Source: CAVALG01 sp963630555
GTDB lineage: Bacteria; Bacillota; Clostridia; Oscillospirales; Acutalibacteraceae
NCBI GenBank assembly: GCA_963630555.1
Contig: CAVGND010000006.1
Coordinates: forward strand, 1 to 64,000
Direction: 5' to 3'
Length of the DNA stretch: 64,000 bases
Of the stretch, positions 8,293-17,594 are shown piece after piece (position 1 is the stretch's first letter; every line of letters starts with the position of its first letter). The position numbers and the translations under genes were made by a program. A model generated the notes under the pieces. That model did no database searches and was not told where the DNA came from. It saw only the letters and a program-made list of their open reading frames with translations.

Positions 8293-9546
8293 CTAACGCC
8301 CGAAATCCGCCGCTGCGGCGCTTTTTCCTGCAAGGTAACCGGTTGAAAAAGCAATTTGCAGGTTGAAACCGCCGGTGTATGCGTCAACATCTATCACCTC
8401 GCCGGCAAAATAGAGTCCCTTTTTAATTTTTGACTCCATTGTGGATGGGGAAATCTGCGCCGTACTGACGCCGCCCCTTGTAACAATCGCTCCGTCAATC
8501 GGTGCGGCGGAGATTATCTCTATCGTGAAATTTTTAAGCGCGGCGACAAGGCTTGTCCGCTGCTTTTGGGTCAGCTGAGCCGAGCGCGTGTGCGGGTCTA
8601 TGCCGCTGCGGCGCACTATCACGGGGATCAGGCGTTTGGGCAGAAGTTTGTCAAGCGAATTTATAATATCTTTCCCCGAAAATTCCGCCAGGTCGCGGCG
8701 CAGCCGCAAATCGAGTTTTTCGGGCGAAAGCGCAGGTTTAAGGTCTATCGTGAAACGGTATCTGCTTTGCGGCAGCCGCCTCATATGTGCCGATGCGCTT
8801 AAAGTAAGCGGGCCGCTTATTCCGAAAGAGGTGAACACCATATCGCCGAAATCGGTAAAACAGGGGTTTTTTGCCCCCTCCTCGGTTACCGTGACCCCCA
8901 CATTTTTAAGGGAGAGCCCCTCAAGTTCGCCACAGCAGTTATCGAAGGCGACAAGCGAAACAAGGGAAGGCGCGGTATCGATTATTTTGTGCCCGAGTTC
9001 GGCTGCAAAACGGTATCCGTCGCCGGTTGAACCGGTAAGCGGATAGGATTTTCCGCCGGTTGCGATTATCACGCGGCTGCTGCTCAGGGTGTTCCCGTTT
9101 TTAAGAAAAACGGTGTAATTCCCGCCGCCTTCTTCGATTTTTTCAACCGCGCTGAAAATAAATTCAACGCCGCGGCTTTTGGCGGTGTTCACCAATGCGT
9201 CAACTATATCAACCGCCTTGTCCGAAACCGGAAAAACGCGCTTTCCCCGCTCGGTTTTCAAAGGGACGCCGGCGTTTTCAAAGAACTGCATGGTTGCCGA
9301 CGGGGGGAATGCGTTGTATGCCGAAAACATAAATTTCGGGTTTTCGAGGGTGGCGGCTATAAGTCCTGCCGCGTCGGTGTTGTTGGTGAGGTTGCAGCGC
9401 CCCTTGCCGGTTATCATAAGTTTTCTTGCGGGACGCGGCATTTTTTCGGCAACCGTGACAGAGGCGCCGCAGCCTGCCGCCGTCGCCGCCGCCATAAGCC
9501 CGGCAGCGCCGCCGCCTATAACCGTAATATCGGTTTGCTTGTTCAT
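8293..9546 (-). CDS. HI0933/YhiN-family FAD-dependent oxidoreductase
   Basis: This 417-residue flavoprotein starts with the dinucleotide-binding motif VIGGGAAGLMAAATAAGCGA, followed by KMITGKGRCNLTN-like residues typical of the HI0933/BaiN group (here LMITGKGRCNLTN). The segment RVIIATGGKSYPLTGSTGDG and the C-terminal FAGEVIDVDAYTGGFNLQ complete the FAD fold. Family members are often annotated as aminoacetone oxidase-like or BaiN-like, but the physiological substrate is usually unknown, so no reaction is assigned. It is isolated by repeat loci on both sides. Confidence 0.88.
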   Translation of the reverse strand: MNKQTDITVIGGGAAGLMAAATAAGCGASVTVAEKMPRPARKLMITGKGRCNLTNNTDAAGLIAATLENPKFMFSAYNAFPPSATMQFFENAGVPLKTERGKRVFPVSDKAVDIVDALVNTAKSRGVEFIFSAVEKIEEGGGNYTVFLKNGNTLSSSRVIIATGGKSYPLTGSTGDGYRFAAELGHKIIDTAPSLVSLVAFDNCCGELEGLSLKNVGVTVTEEGAKNPCFTDFGDMVFTSFGISGPLTLSASAHMRRLPQSRYRFTIDLKPALSPEKLDLRLRRDLAEFSGKDIINSLDKLLPKRLIPVIVRRSGIDPHTRSAQLTQKQRTSLVAALKNFTIEIISAAPIDGAIVTRGGVSTAQISPSTMESKIKKGLYFAGEVIDVDAYTGGFNLQIAFSTGYLAGKSAAAADFGR

Positions 9547-9559
9547 AAATGGTTCCTTT

Positions 9560-9789
9560 CCGGGGATGATCCATGTTAGATATTAGATGTTAGACATTAG
9601 ATGTCGTGGGCGGCAGTTTGTATAATAGACAGTAAATTCTTTTTACAGATAATTTTTTCTCCCCCTCCGAGTTTTGCCCGTCGGGCAAAACCCACCTCCC
9701 CCGTCAGTGGGAGGCAAGAGTCTGTGCTTACCGTCAGCCCGCAAGCTACCATTCACCACATCTAATGTCTATAGTCTAATGTCTAACGT
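9560..9789. repeat. Compound intergenic repeat locus
   Basis: A TAGAC array (about 9573-9602) is followed by an inverted family A unit with core GTTTTGCCCGTCGGGCAAAAC (9656-9715). Next come the CCGTCAGCCCGCAAGCT segment (near 9730-9755) and a second array in the opposite sense (9760-9793) that runs to the stop codon of the next gene. Confidence 0.78.
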
Positions 9790-10017
9790 CTAGAATGTAA
9801 ATTGCTCGATATCCCGCATAAAGCGGGGGTCTTTATCGCAGTATGCGTGCATAATCACAGGCTTAGTGAGATCCAAAAGCAAAATGCACATAAGCGATTT
9901 TCCGTTCACCGTTTTTTTGCCGCCGGTCAGTTCAATGTCATACGGTTTATCTTCCACAATCGCCAAAAACCGGTTGATACTGTCAACATTGCCGAGAAAA
10001 ATTTTCTTTTCGATCAT
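9790..10017 (-). CDS. HPr-like protein lacking the phospho-histidine
   Basis: This 75-residue protein resembles the PTS carrier HPr in length and in its middle, where VNGKSLMCILLLDL corresponds to the Ser46 region (consensus KSIMGIMSL). The active-site His15 segment (usually GLHARPA) is absent: the equivalent N-terminal stretch NVDSINRFLAIVE has no histidine. It therefore cannot carry phosphate in the normal way. Crh of Bacillus, which also lacks His15 but keeps Ser46, is a functional precedent for a purely regulatory HPr. Its stop codon abuts repeat sequence, and rsmE lies just upstream on the same strand (16-bp gap). Confidence 0.7.
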   Translation of the reverse strand: MIEKKIFLGNVDSINRFLAIVEDKPYDIELTGGKKTVNGKSLMCILLLDLTKPVIMHAYCDKDPRFMRDIEQFTF

Positions 10018-10033
10018 GATTATTTCCTCCCTG

Positions 10034-10759
10034 TTAAATGCTCATTTCGCCGCACAGTTGCATTATACACGCCGCAGCGGCAAGCGGTGCGGTTTCGCAG
10101 CGCAGTATTCGCGGACCGAGGGTAACGCTTTGCGCTCCGACGGCGTTTGCCGCGGCTTCTTCGCCGATCGAAAACCCGCCCTCCGAGCCTATTATAACGG
10201 CGATGTCGCCGCCTTTTTTAAGCCCGACTTCACAAAGCGGAGCACCGCCCCGTTCCGAAAAAAAGAGCGTTTTTTCAAACTCTTTAAGCGAATTTACGCA
10301 TTCTTTAAATGTTATACAGGGGTTGACCCTCGGTATTGCACCCCGTCCGCTTTGCCCCGCCGCCGCGTCGGCAATTTTTTGCCAGCGCAGAATTTTCTTT
10401 TGCATTGCGGAGGCGTTCGGCCGTGAAACGCACCTTTCGGAAAGCACGGGATTTATTTCCGAAACGCCTATTTCGACCGCCTGCCGCACTATTAAATCCA
10501 TTTTATCCCCTTTCGGAAGGCATTGGAAAAGGGTAAGCTTTGTCTGCGGTTCGGTTCTGCCCTGCTTTTCATCCAATATTTCGGTTTCCACCAATGTCGG
10601 CGATACGGCGGTCAGCCGACAGGTGAATTCGGTTCCGCAGGTATCGCATACCGTAACGGTGTCGCCCGCCGCCATCCTGAGCGAGAGCGCAATGTGCGCG
10701 GCGTCGCCGCCGTCAATAAACGGTTCGTTTTTAAAATTTTCCTTAAAAAATCTGGGCAT
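10034..10759 (-). CDS. rsmE: 16S rRNA m3U1498 methyltransferase
   Basis: This 241-residue SPOUT methyltransferase methylates N3 of U1498 in 16S rRNA using SAM. The N-terminal PUA-like part begins PRFFKENF, and the C-terminal knot is visible as VIIGSEGGFSIGEE and LGPRILRCETAPLAA. I place the start at the ATG at 10759 because homologues begin MPRFF. A longer frame upstream has no family similarity and runs into the yfhO coding region. The start lies 4 bp beyond the yfhO stop, so the two are probably co-transcribed. Confidence 0.93.
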   Translation of the reverse strand: MPRFFKENFKNEPFIDGGDAAHIALSLRMAAGDTVTVCDTCGTEFTCRLTAVSPTLVETEILDEKQGRTEPQTKLTLFQCLPKGDKMDLIVRQAVEIGVSEINPVLSERCVSRPNASAMQKKILRWQKIADAAAGQSGRGAIPRVNPCITFKECVNSLKEFEKTLFFSERGGAPLCEVGLKKGGDIAVIIGSEGGFSIGEEAAANAVGAQSVTLGPRILRCETAPLAAAACIMQLCGEMSI

Positions 10760-10763
10760 ATTA

Positions 10764-13505
10764 TCAGTTGTCCTTTTTATCTTTTTCGTCAAGCACGGTG
10801 TCGTCAACCGTGAATCCGCCTTCAAATCCGCCGTAATAATCTCCTGCGCCGTCACTGCCCAATTCGCGGAAATATTCATCGTCCGGCGTTTCGTTAAACG
10901 GGTCGATTCCCCGACCGTTTTCGTCGGCTTCTTCCGCCGTGCCGCCGATGTCCGCCGCTATCATATCGATGCCGCGATATGACTCGAATTTTGCCGAAAG
11001 GCGTTCGCCCTCGGGGTAAATTGCGGCAAACATTTCGGGATTCTTTTTGCGCAGCAGGATTTCGCTTATTAAATAAATAATGAATATAAGCGCCGCTCCT
11101 GCCGATATTTTTATGCCTAAGTCAAGCCCCGGCGTTTTATAGGTGAAAATAATCTCGTTGTGCCCTTTTTGACACTCGACCGCCATAAACCCGACATTCA
11201 CCTTTTCTATTTTCGCCGGCTGCCCGTTTACCGTGGCTGAAAAACCTTCGTCATACGGAACCGAGAAAAACACAAGATTGTCTTTCTGCAGATTTATTTC
11301 GGAGATAAATCCGCTGTTTGTATATTCGAAACTGTCGGCTGCGTTAGCGGCAAGTTTGCGGCAATCTTCACGGAAAGCGTCATATCCGAAGCCTATCGAC
11401 TTTTTCGCGCCGTCCGCCGCGGTATTGCTGTTGCCGCCGTCCGATGAAATATCCTCCGTTCGGTCATCGTATACGGAAGTTTCGCCGCCCGACTGCTCCG
11501 CCGAGGAAAGGCTGCCGTAGTCCTCCCCGATGTTTTTCATAAGTTTGCCGTATTTTTGAATCTGCTCTTCATCCAGAAGCAGCGCTTTAAGCATCATATT
11601 GCTTATATAGGTCTTGCCGAAGGCGCTGCTCTGCGAATCGGTCATATAATAATCATATGAAAATCCCATGGGGATATAATTCTCATTTTCATATATTTTA
11701 TGGCCGCTTTGCGTGCCGACGTAATTGTAGCCTTTCATCCGTGTGCCGGTTGCGGTTTCAAAATCATCCTCACCCTCTAAATTCAGTACGTATTTGACCG
11801 AAAGCAGCGGGCGCAGAGCGTACAAATCGGTTGACGGGCGGCTTGCCACGTCACGCGTAACGCCGAGACGGTTGTAAAATTCCGTAATTGACGGCGGAAC
11901 GACGGAATGGAAAGCGTTTATCGACCGTAAACCGTAGAACATCGCCGTATTATCGGTGCAGGCGTAGGTGTCAACACGGTATCCGCCGTCATCGCCGTCA
12001 AGGTTGATTTCGCCCTCAATAAGCGAATTTATCATCACGCTTTTAATATTGTAGGAATGACTTTGTCCGCAGGCGATGAAAAAGGTGGTGCAGACAACGG
12101 AAATTACGCAGACTATCGGCACGGCGGCTTTGAAAAACAGCCGCTTTTTGCGCTTGATAAGCGGAATAAGAACGGCAAGAATAAGCAGGCAGGCAAGCGA
12201 AATAGCCACCGTTGCCGCAAATCTTATAATATATGTGTTGTCCTCGCCTTTTGTGAAAAGCCCGAAGGAAAGGTTGCCGTCGTCGTCGGTTTCGGGAAAA
12301 AATGCGGTAATCAAAGCGATGGCAAGCGTGATAAACAGGCACCAGCGGTATGCGCTCCACCATTTTACCTCACGGTCTTCGGCGGACATCGCCGTGGCAA
12401 GCGCCATCATAAGTATCGGCATATAGAACCAGCGGGCGTAGTAAGCCGAATTGAACATATAAAATGCACTGTTAAGCACGGGAACCGCCGCCATAAATAT
12501 CATAACGCCTATAACACGGCGCAGCCAATGCCCTTTTTTGCCCTGCATCCACGCAAATACGCCGACCATACCGAACAGCGGCATCCACCCTGCAAGGCTT
12601 GACCATTTCACATCCGCGCCGGGGAAAAATACCGGCCGCGCAGGCAGGTCGGGCGGGAAGAAAAAGCACTCTAAAATATTGCCGTATATCTGGGTCTTTC
12701 CGTAGAACCAGGCACTCCAGCCGGTTAAAAATTGGGTTATACGGTCGTTGCCCATAACGGCGGCAGCGGACGGCAGCAGCAGAATCGCCGCCATCGCAAC
12801 GCCCAAAATACACTCAAACGCCATTATGGCAAAATTCTTAAAGCGGAACTTCCAGCAGCCCGAAAACATACGGATGACATAATAAATTATCACGAAAACA
12901 ACCATTCCGAAAAAGAAAAAGTAGTTCATGATTGCCGCGGCGCAAATAACAAGCGACAAAACGCCGCGTCGGTTCTCGGCACAAAAGACCTCAACCGCCC
13001 ACAAAAGCAGCGGGAATATCACAAGCGCTTCGTGAAAGTGGTTGAAAAATATATTGTAAACGCTGAAGCCCGAAAAAGCGTACAAAAGCGCACCGAGCCG
13101 AGCCGCACCCGGCGAATCGGTAAAGCGGCGTATGTAAATGTATGCGGTCAGCGCCGCAAACGCAATTTTAAGCGCAAGCAGCGGCGCCATAAGATAGGGT
13201 ACCGCCTCGGTCGGGAAAGGAAGCGTCAGCCAAAAAAACGGGCTGCCGAGCAGATAAAAACTGTACGACCCAATGAAATTTGCGCCGAGGTCCGTAGTGC
13301 TGCTCCAGAAAATATTGCCCGAACGCACCGCCTCGTGGCAGGCTTTGTAAAACGGAATTTGCTGAACGTTAAAGTCGCCGAAAAAGATAAAATATCCGCC
13401 GTCTTTAATCACAAACGGTAAAAAGCACAGCACCGCAGTAAGGAGCGCTGTTAAAAATGTAGAAATTTTAAGTTCCTTTTTGGGCATAAGCGACAAACGC
13501 GCCAT
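10764..13505 (-). CDS. YfhO-family multi-pass membrane protein
   Basis: This 913-residue protein has about a dozen transmembrane helices between residues 15 and 490 and a large extracytoplasmic region from about 500 to 800. One more helix near 815-835 (IKISAGAALIFIIYLISEIL) precedes an acidic cytoplasmic tail. The pattern matches YfhO-type GT-C-like membrane proteins, some of which help glycosylate cell-wall teichoic or lipoteichoic acids. I start at 13505 because GGAGGT lies 8 nt upstream; a frame open for 20 more codons lacks such a site. A promoter at 13573-13601 fits this start. The substrate is not inferable. Confidence 0.85.
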   Translation of the reverse strand: MARLSLMPKKELKISTFLTALLTAVLCFLPFVIKDGGYFIFFGDFNVQQIPFYKACHEAVRSGNIFWSSTTDLGANFIGSYSFYLLGSPFFWLTLPFPTEAVPYLMAPLLALKIAFAALTAYIYIRRFTDSPGAARLGALLYAFSGFSVYNIFFNHFHEALVIFPLLLWAVEVFCAENRRGVLSLVICAAAIMNYFFFFGMVVFVIIYYVIRMFSGCWKFRFKNFAIMAFECILGVAMAAILLLPSAAAVMGNDRITQFLTGWSAWFYGKTQIYGNILECFFFPPDLPARPVFFPGADVKWSSLAGWMPLFGMVGVFAWMQGKKGHWLRRVIGVMIFMAAVPVLNSAFYMFNSAYYARWFYMPILMMALATAMSAEDREVKWWSAYRWCLFITLAIALITAFFPETDDDGNLSFGLFTKGEDNTYIIRFAATVAISLACLLILAVLIPLIKRKKRLFFKAAVPIVCVISVVCTTFFIACGQSHSYNIKSVMINSLIEGEINLDGDDGGYRVDTYACTDNTAMFYGLRSINAFHSVVPPSITEFYNRLGVTRDVASRPSTDLYALRPLLSVKYVLNLEGEDDFETATGTRMKGYNYVGTQSGHKIYENENYIPMGFSYDYYMTDSQSSAFGKTYISNMMLKALLLDEEQIQKYGKLMKNIGEDYGSLSSAEQSGGETSVYDDRTEDISSDGGNSNTAADGAKKSIGFGYDAFREDCRKLAANAADSFEYTNSGFISEINLQKDNLVFFSVPYDEGFSATVNGQPAKIEKVNVGFMAVECQKGHNEIIFTYKTPGLDLGIKISAGAALIFIIYLISEILLRKKNPEMFAAIYPEGERLSAKFESYRGIDMIAADIGGTAEEADENGRGIDPFNETPDDEYFRELGSDGAGDYYGGFEGGFTVDDTVLDEKDKKDN

Positions 13506-13567
13506 AGCGATACCTCCGTTTCGCGCCGCGTCGGGGCACAGTCTGTTCAGCCCCGACAAAATCACTA

Positions 13568-13601
13568 TTGATATTGTATCATTTTATGGTATAATAATCA
13601 A
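13568..13601. promoter_or_regulatory. Overlapping divergent sigma-A promoters
   Basis: Plus strand: TTGATA (13568-13573), 16-bp spacer, TATAAT (13590-13595), reading into the yfbR-like gene. Minus strand: TTGATT (13596-13601), 17-bp spacer, TACAAT (13573-13578), reading into yfhO. Each -10 element touches the -35 element of the other, so polymerase can occupy only one at a time. Confidence 0.7.
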
Positions 13602-13656
13602 TAGTATTATGGCAAATTTCACCGTGCGGCAAAGAAAGGAACGATGAATCGGTATT

Positions 13657-14244
13657 ATGACATCGCATTTTTACGCTGTCCTTTTCAGGATGAAATACAT
13701 TGAACGGTGGGCGCTTATGCGTAACACCGGCAAGGAAAATTTAAGCGAGCATTCGCTTGAAACCGCCTTTATTGCCCACGCACTCGCACTTATATCCAAT
13801 AAGCGGCTCGGCAAGAATCTGAATCCCGAACGCGCGGCGCTGCTTGCGCTTTTTCACGATACGCCCGAAGTAATAACCGGGGATCTGCCCACGCCGGTAA
13901 AGTATTATAACAGCGATATATCGGGCGCTTATAAAAAAATCGAAAATGAAGCGGTTAAAAAACTGATATCGCTGCTGCCGGAGGATCTGAAGCCGGAGTT
14001 TGAAGGCGTTTATTATGACCGTGACCCCGAACTGCACGAAATCGTCAAAGCGGCGGATAAAATATCGGCGCTTATCAAGTGCCTTGAAGAAATGCATATG
14101 GGCAACCGTGAATTTGCCGTGGCTGAACGCACCACGCGCGAAAAGATAAAACAAATGGGTCTGCCGGCGGCGGATATATTCGTTTCCGAATTTTTGGATA
14201 GTTTTTCAAAGCCGCTTGACGAACAGGGAATACTTGAGGATTAA
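13657..14244 (+). CDS. yfbR: HD-domain 5'-deoxynucleotidase, YfbR-like
   Basis: This 195-residue HD-domain phosphohydrolase aligns from its first residues with YfbR: the N-terminal part ERWALMRNTGKENLSEHSLE matches the YfbR RWPLMR...NVSEHSL block. The metal-binding HD pair is in LALFHDTPEVITGDLPTPVK. YfbR dephosphorylates deoxynucleoside 5'-monophosphates. An ATG at 13643 is in another frame and closes early, so 13657 is used. Transcription starts from the divergent promoter at 13568-13595. The pseudokinase gene follows 63 bp downstream. Confidence 0.87.
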   Translation: MTSHFYAVLFRMKYIERWALMRNTGKENLSEHSLETAFIAHALALISNKRLGKNLNPERAALLALFHDTPEVITGDLPTPVKYYNSDISGAYKKIENEAVKKLISLLPEDLKPEFEGVYYDRDPELHEIVKAADKISALIKCLEEMHMGNREFAVAERTTREKIKQMGLPAADIFVSEFLDSFSKPLDEQGILED

Positions 14245-14307
14245 CCCTTCGCCCGCGGGGCGGTAAAGCCCGCCTGTCTTTGCGGCGAATGAAAGGTCTG
14301 TTATTTT

Positions 14308-15963
14308 ATGAGTGATAAAAAAAGAATATGCTACGGCTGTATGAACGAGGCGGCCGAGGGTGCGCCGTGCCCCGTCTGCGGAACGCCGGAGGACGATAAA
14401 AACCCCGAAAGTTTTCTGCAGTTCGGGCATATATTGGATGACCGTTATCTGCTCGGTAAAGCGATAGAATCAAACGGAGAGGGCGTAACCTACATTTCGT
14501 TTGACCGCATGACGAGGAGCGTCGTCCGCGTGCGTGAATTTTTTCCGACGGGGCTTTGCGTCCGTGCGGCGGACGGTTCCGTTTCCCCGGTCGACGGGTC
14601 GGAAGAAACATACGACGCTTGCCTTACAAAGTTTTTGCAGCTTTGGGGCAAACTTTATGAATTGCGTGAAACACCGGGGCTGCTGCCCGTGCATACCATG
14701 TTTCGCCTGAACGGTACGGCGTACTGCGTTTCGGAAGAAGTTCCGTCGGTCGCCATGCGTGAATTTTTAATAAAAAACGGCGGCACATTAAGTTGGGAAC
14801 AGGCGCGAAGCCTGTTTTTGCCGATAACGCCGACCTTTATCGCCCTGCATGGCGCAGGTATAATCCACCGCGGCATATCGCCCGATACACTGCTTGTCGG
14901 GAAGGACGGTAAACTGCGTGTTTCGGGTATCTGTATTGCCGAAGCGCGCACGGCTGACAGTTGTATGACCTCGCAGCTTTTCCCCGGATTTGCCGCTGCC
15001 GAACAGTACGGCAAGGCGGGAACGGCGGGCGAATGGACGGATGTTTACGGGCTTGCGGCGGTGATTTACCGTGCGCTGGTCGGCAATCCGCCGCTTGAAG
15101 CGCTTGAACGCCTTAAATCCGATGATATGACGATACCTTCAAAAATAGCGGAAGCATTACCGCGAAAAGTGCTTGAAACGCTGGCAAACGCTTTGCAGCT
15201 GATGCCGGGAAATCGCATTGAAACGATGGCGGAACTGCGTGACGGACTTTCGCAGCCGGTGTCTGTGCCGCCCGCAAAAGCGGAATGTGAGCCGCTTGCC
15301 GCACCGACGAAAAAATCCGCAAAAAAAGGCGGCGGCGCAAAGTATGTGATTATTTCCGCAGCCGTTACCGCCGTTGTTATGGCGCTTGCCGCGGCGGCGA
15401 TAGTGTACGTTATAAAAAGCAACGATAAAAAAGATGAAAAATTGAAGTCTTCGTCCGTTTCGCAAATTTCGTCTGTCGCTTCAAACAGCGTCCTGTCCGA
15501 CAGTACGGTCTACTACGCCGTGCCGAGTTTTGAAGGGCTTACCTATGCACAGATAATGGCTGACAGTAAGTATACCGATAATTTCAACGTCACCGTTGCA
15601 CACAAGGAATACAGCGATACGGTTGCTCGCGGAGAGGTCATCTCCCAGGAACCCGTTGCCGGAAAAGAGGTTCCCGAATCTACCGAGATACGCATTGTTA
15701 TCAGCCTCGGCCCCTCGAAAATAGATGTGCCGAATGTTGTGGGCAAAACTAAGTATGAAGCGCTTGTAGAATTGATGCGTGCCGGTTTCCCGTATGAAAA
15801 CATTAAATTGCAGGAACGTGTTGACGAAACGAGCGAACCCGACACGGTGCTTTCGGTAACACCGTCGGACGCGGTAAGTCCCGACAGTATTATTTATGTT
15901 GACATTAATTCTTACAAGGGCGACGATTCCGTGACCGACTCGGGCACGGCGGCAAGCGAATGA
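14308..15963 (+). CDS. Zinc-ribbon / pseudokinase / PASTA membrane protein
   Basis: This 551-residue protein begins with a CxxC...CxxC zinc ribbon (C8, C11, C21, C24), followed by a Ser/Thr kinase fold (about 45-315). A transmembrane helix (about 345-369) and two extracytoplasmic PASTA-type repeats (about 395-540) follow. PASTA kinases sense peptidoglycan and regulate the cell wall. Three catalytic residues are replaced: the beta-3 lysine of VAIKE is Arg76 (VRVRE), HRD is HRG (187-189), and DFG is SGI (206-208). It is thus probably a pseudokinase that senses or scaffolds. Neighbours are an ABC-2 exporter pair and a PAP2 phosphatase, in keeping with an envelope role. Confidence 0.85.
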   Translation: MSDKKRICYGCMNEAAEGAPCPVCGTPEDDKNPESFLQFGHILDDRYLLGKAIESNGEGVTYISFDRMTRSVVRVREFFPTGLCVRAADGSVSPVDGSEETYDACLTKFLQLWGKLYELRETPGLLPVHTMFRLNGTAYCVSEEVPSVAMREFLIKNGGTLSWEQARSLFLPITPTFIALHGAGIIHRGISPDTLLVGKDGKLRVSGICIAEARTADSCMTSQLFPGFAAAEQYGKAGTAGEWTDVYGLAAVIYRALVGNPPLEALERLKSDDMTIPSKIAEALPRKVLETLANALQLMPGNRIETMAELRDGLSQPVSVPPAKAECEPLAAPTKKSAKKGGGAKYVIISAAVTAVVMALAAAAIVYVIKSNDKKDEKLKSSSVSQISSVASNSVLSDSTVYYAVPSFEGLTYAQIMADSKYTDNFNVTVAHKEYSDTVARGEVISQEPVAGKEVPESTEIRIVISLGPSKIDVPNVVGKTKYEALVELMRAGFPYENIKLQERVDETSEPDTVLSVTPSDAVSPDSIIYVDINSYKGDDSVTDSGTAASE

Positions 15964-16009
15964 CACGGGGCTCATTCCCGAAATCCGGTTCGTAAAAGGA
16001 GAAAAACAA

Positions 16010-16828
16010 ATGGGTAACACCTCAAACGGAAGCAGGCGGTTTTTTGCTGATTTTAAAAAGTATCTGCCGCTGCTGCTTAACCTTTCTTCAAAGGATATAA
16101 AACTTAAATACCGCCGCTCGTTTCTCGGCTTTGCGTGGAGCGTTTTGAACCCCTTGCTTACTATGCTTGTCTTAACGCAGGTTTTCGGCTTGCTTTTAAA
16201 AATACAGGTGCCGAACTTTGCAACCTATTATATAGTCGGTGTTTCGATATGGAACTTCTTTTCCGAGGCTACATCGGGGGCGATGATGTCGGTTATAGGC
16301 GCCGCGCCGCTTATTAAAAAGGTTTATATACCCAAATACATTTTCCCGCTGCAAAAGTGCCTGTTCGCGTTTATAAATTTTGCTTTAAGCCTTATTGCGG
16401 TTATCGCCGTTATGCTGATAGAGGGGGTTTGGCCTACCCTTACAATTCTGCTCGCCCCGCTTCCGATATTTTATTGCTTTATTTTCAGCGTCGGGTTCAG
16501 CCTTATGCTCAGTGCGCTGACGGTGTATTTCAGGGATATTATGCACCTTTACGGCGTGCTTTTAACCTTGTGGATGTACCTGACCCCGATAATCTACCCA
16601 ATAAGTATAATTGAAAATGCGGGCGGGCGTATGGCTCGTTTGGTGCTCACCGTTATAAGGTGCAATCCGCTCTATCATTATGTTAAATATTTCAGGAACG
16701 TTATGATGTACAACACCGTCCCCTCGCTTAAAGAAAATGCCGTTTGTTTGGGTATGGCGCTTTTCTTCCTGCTGCTGGGTGCGCTGATATTCAAAAAAGC
16801 GGAAAAGAAATTTATCCTTCATATATAA
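16010..16828 (+). CDS. ABC-2 polysaccharide/teichoic-acid export permease
   Basis: This 272-residue membrane protein has six predicted helices and the ABC-2 signature of RfbA/TagG/KpsM permeases: an amphipathic N terminus with DIKLKYRRSFLGFAWSVLNP and a YLTPIIYP motif late in the chain. It would form the channel for a lipid-linked glycan or polyol-phosphate polymer across the cytoplasmic membrane. The ATPase partner starts 12 bp downstream. No biosynthetic cluster for a polymer lies in this window, so the substrate cannot be named. Confidence 0.9.
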   Translation: MGNTSNGSRRFFADFKKYLPLLLNLSSKDIKLKYRRSFLGFAWSVLNPLLTMLVLTQVFGLLLKIQVPNFATYYIVGVSIWNFFSEATSGAMMSVIGAAPLIKKVYIPKYIFPLQKCLFAFINFALSLIAVIAVMLIEGVWPTLTILLAPLPIFYCFIFSVGFSLMLSALTVYFRDIMHLYGVLLTLWMYLTPIIYPISIIENAGGRMARLVLTVIRCNPLYHYVKYFRNVMMYNTVPSLKENAVCLGMALFFLLLGALIFKKAEKKFILHI

Positions 16829-16840
16829 GGGGGCGGAAAT

Positions 16841-17575
16841 ATGAACAGCGAAAATGCGGTCGAACTACGCAATATAAATATGGAATTTAATATGAGCAAC
16901 GAAAAGTTGGAAAGTTTAAAGGAGTATTTTATTAAACTTGCCACGCGTAAACTGATGTTTCAAAAATTCGTTGCGCTCGACAACGTGTCTTTTGATATAA
17001 AAAAAGGCGACGTTTTCGGCATTGTCGGACTTAACGGCAGCGGAAAAAGCACCACGCTTAAAATCGTTTCCGGAATTTTGACGCCTACTTCGGGTACGGT
17101 AAACACCTGCGGCACGATAGCGCCGCTTATAGAACTCGGCGCAGGGTTCGATATGGATCTCACCGCTCGCGAAAATATATATCTTAACGGCTCTGTTCTC
17201 GGGTATTCCAAAAAATATATGGACGAAAAGTTCGACAAAATTGTGGAATTTTCGGAAATGCAGGACTTCCTCGATACGCCAATGAAAAACTATTCTTCGG
17301 GTATGGTGGCGCGTATCGGTTTTGCCATTGCAACCATGACCACGCCCGATATTTTGATTGTTGACGAAATTCTCGCCGTGGGCGATTTCCATTTCCAGCA
17401 AAAATGCGAAAAGCGCATAGCCGAAATGATGAGCGATAATACCACGGTTATCGTGGTTTCGCATTCCATTGAGCAGATTGAGCGCCTGTGCAAGCACTGC
17501 ATGTGGCTTGAAAAGGGCAAGGTGAAAATGATAGGCGAAACCGCCGAGGTATGCAACGCGTATAAAAACGCTTAA
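16841..17575 (+). CDS. ABC-2 polysaccharide/teichoic-acid export ATPase
   Basis: This 244-residue ATPase is of the RfbB/TagH/KpsT type. The Walker A is GLNGSGKST, the signature is YSSGMVARI, and Walker B is ILIVDEILAVGD with the switch His in VVSHS. The APLIELGAGFDMDLTARENI block is typical of this exporter family. It lacks the C-terminal carbohydrate-binding domain found in some homologues, which suggests that chain length or end recognition is not sensed here. It is coupled to the permease upstream and followed 19 bp later by a PAP2 phosphatase. Confidence 0.93.
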   Translation: MNSENAVELRNINMEFNMSNEKLESLKEYFIKLATRKLMFQKFVALDNVSFDIKKGDVFGIVGLNGSGKSTTLKIVSGILTPTSGTVNTCGTIAPLIELGAGFDMDLTARENIYLNGSVLGYSKKYMDEKFDKIVEFSEMQDFLDTPMKNYSSGMVARIGFAIATMTTPDILIVDEILAVGDFHFQQKCEKRIAEMMSDNTTVIVVSHSIEQIERLCKHCMWLEKGKVKMIGETAEVCNAYKNA

Positions 17576-17594
17576 CCCGTCGGGCAGGTGCAAA

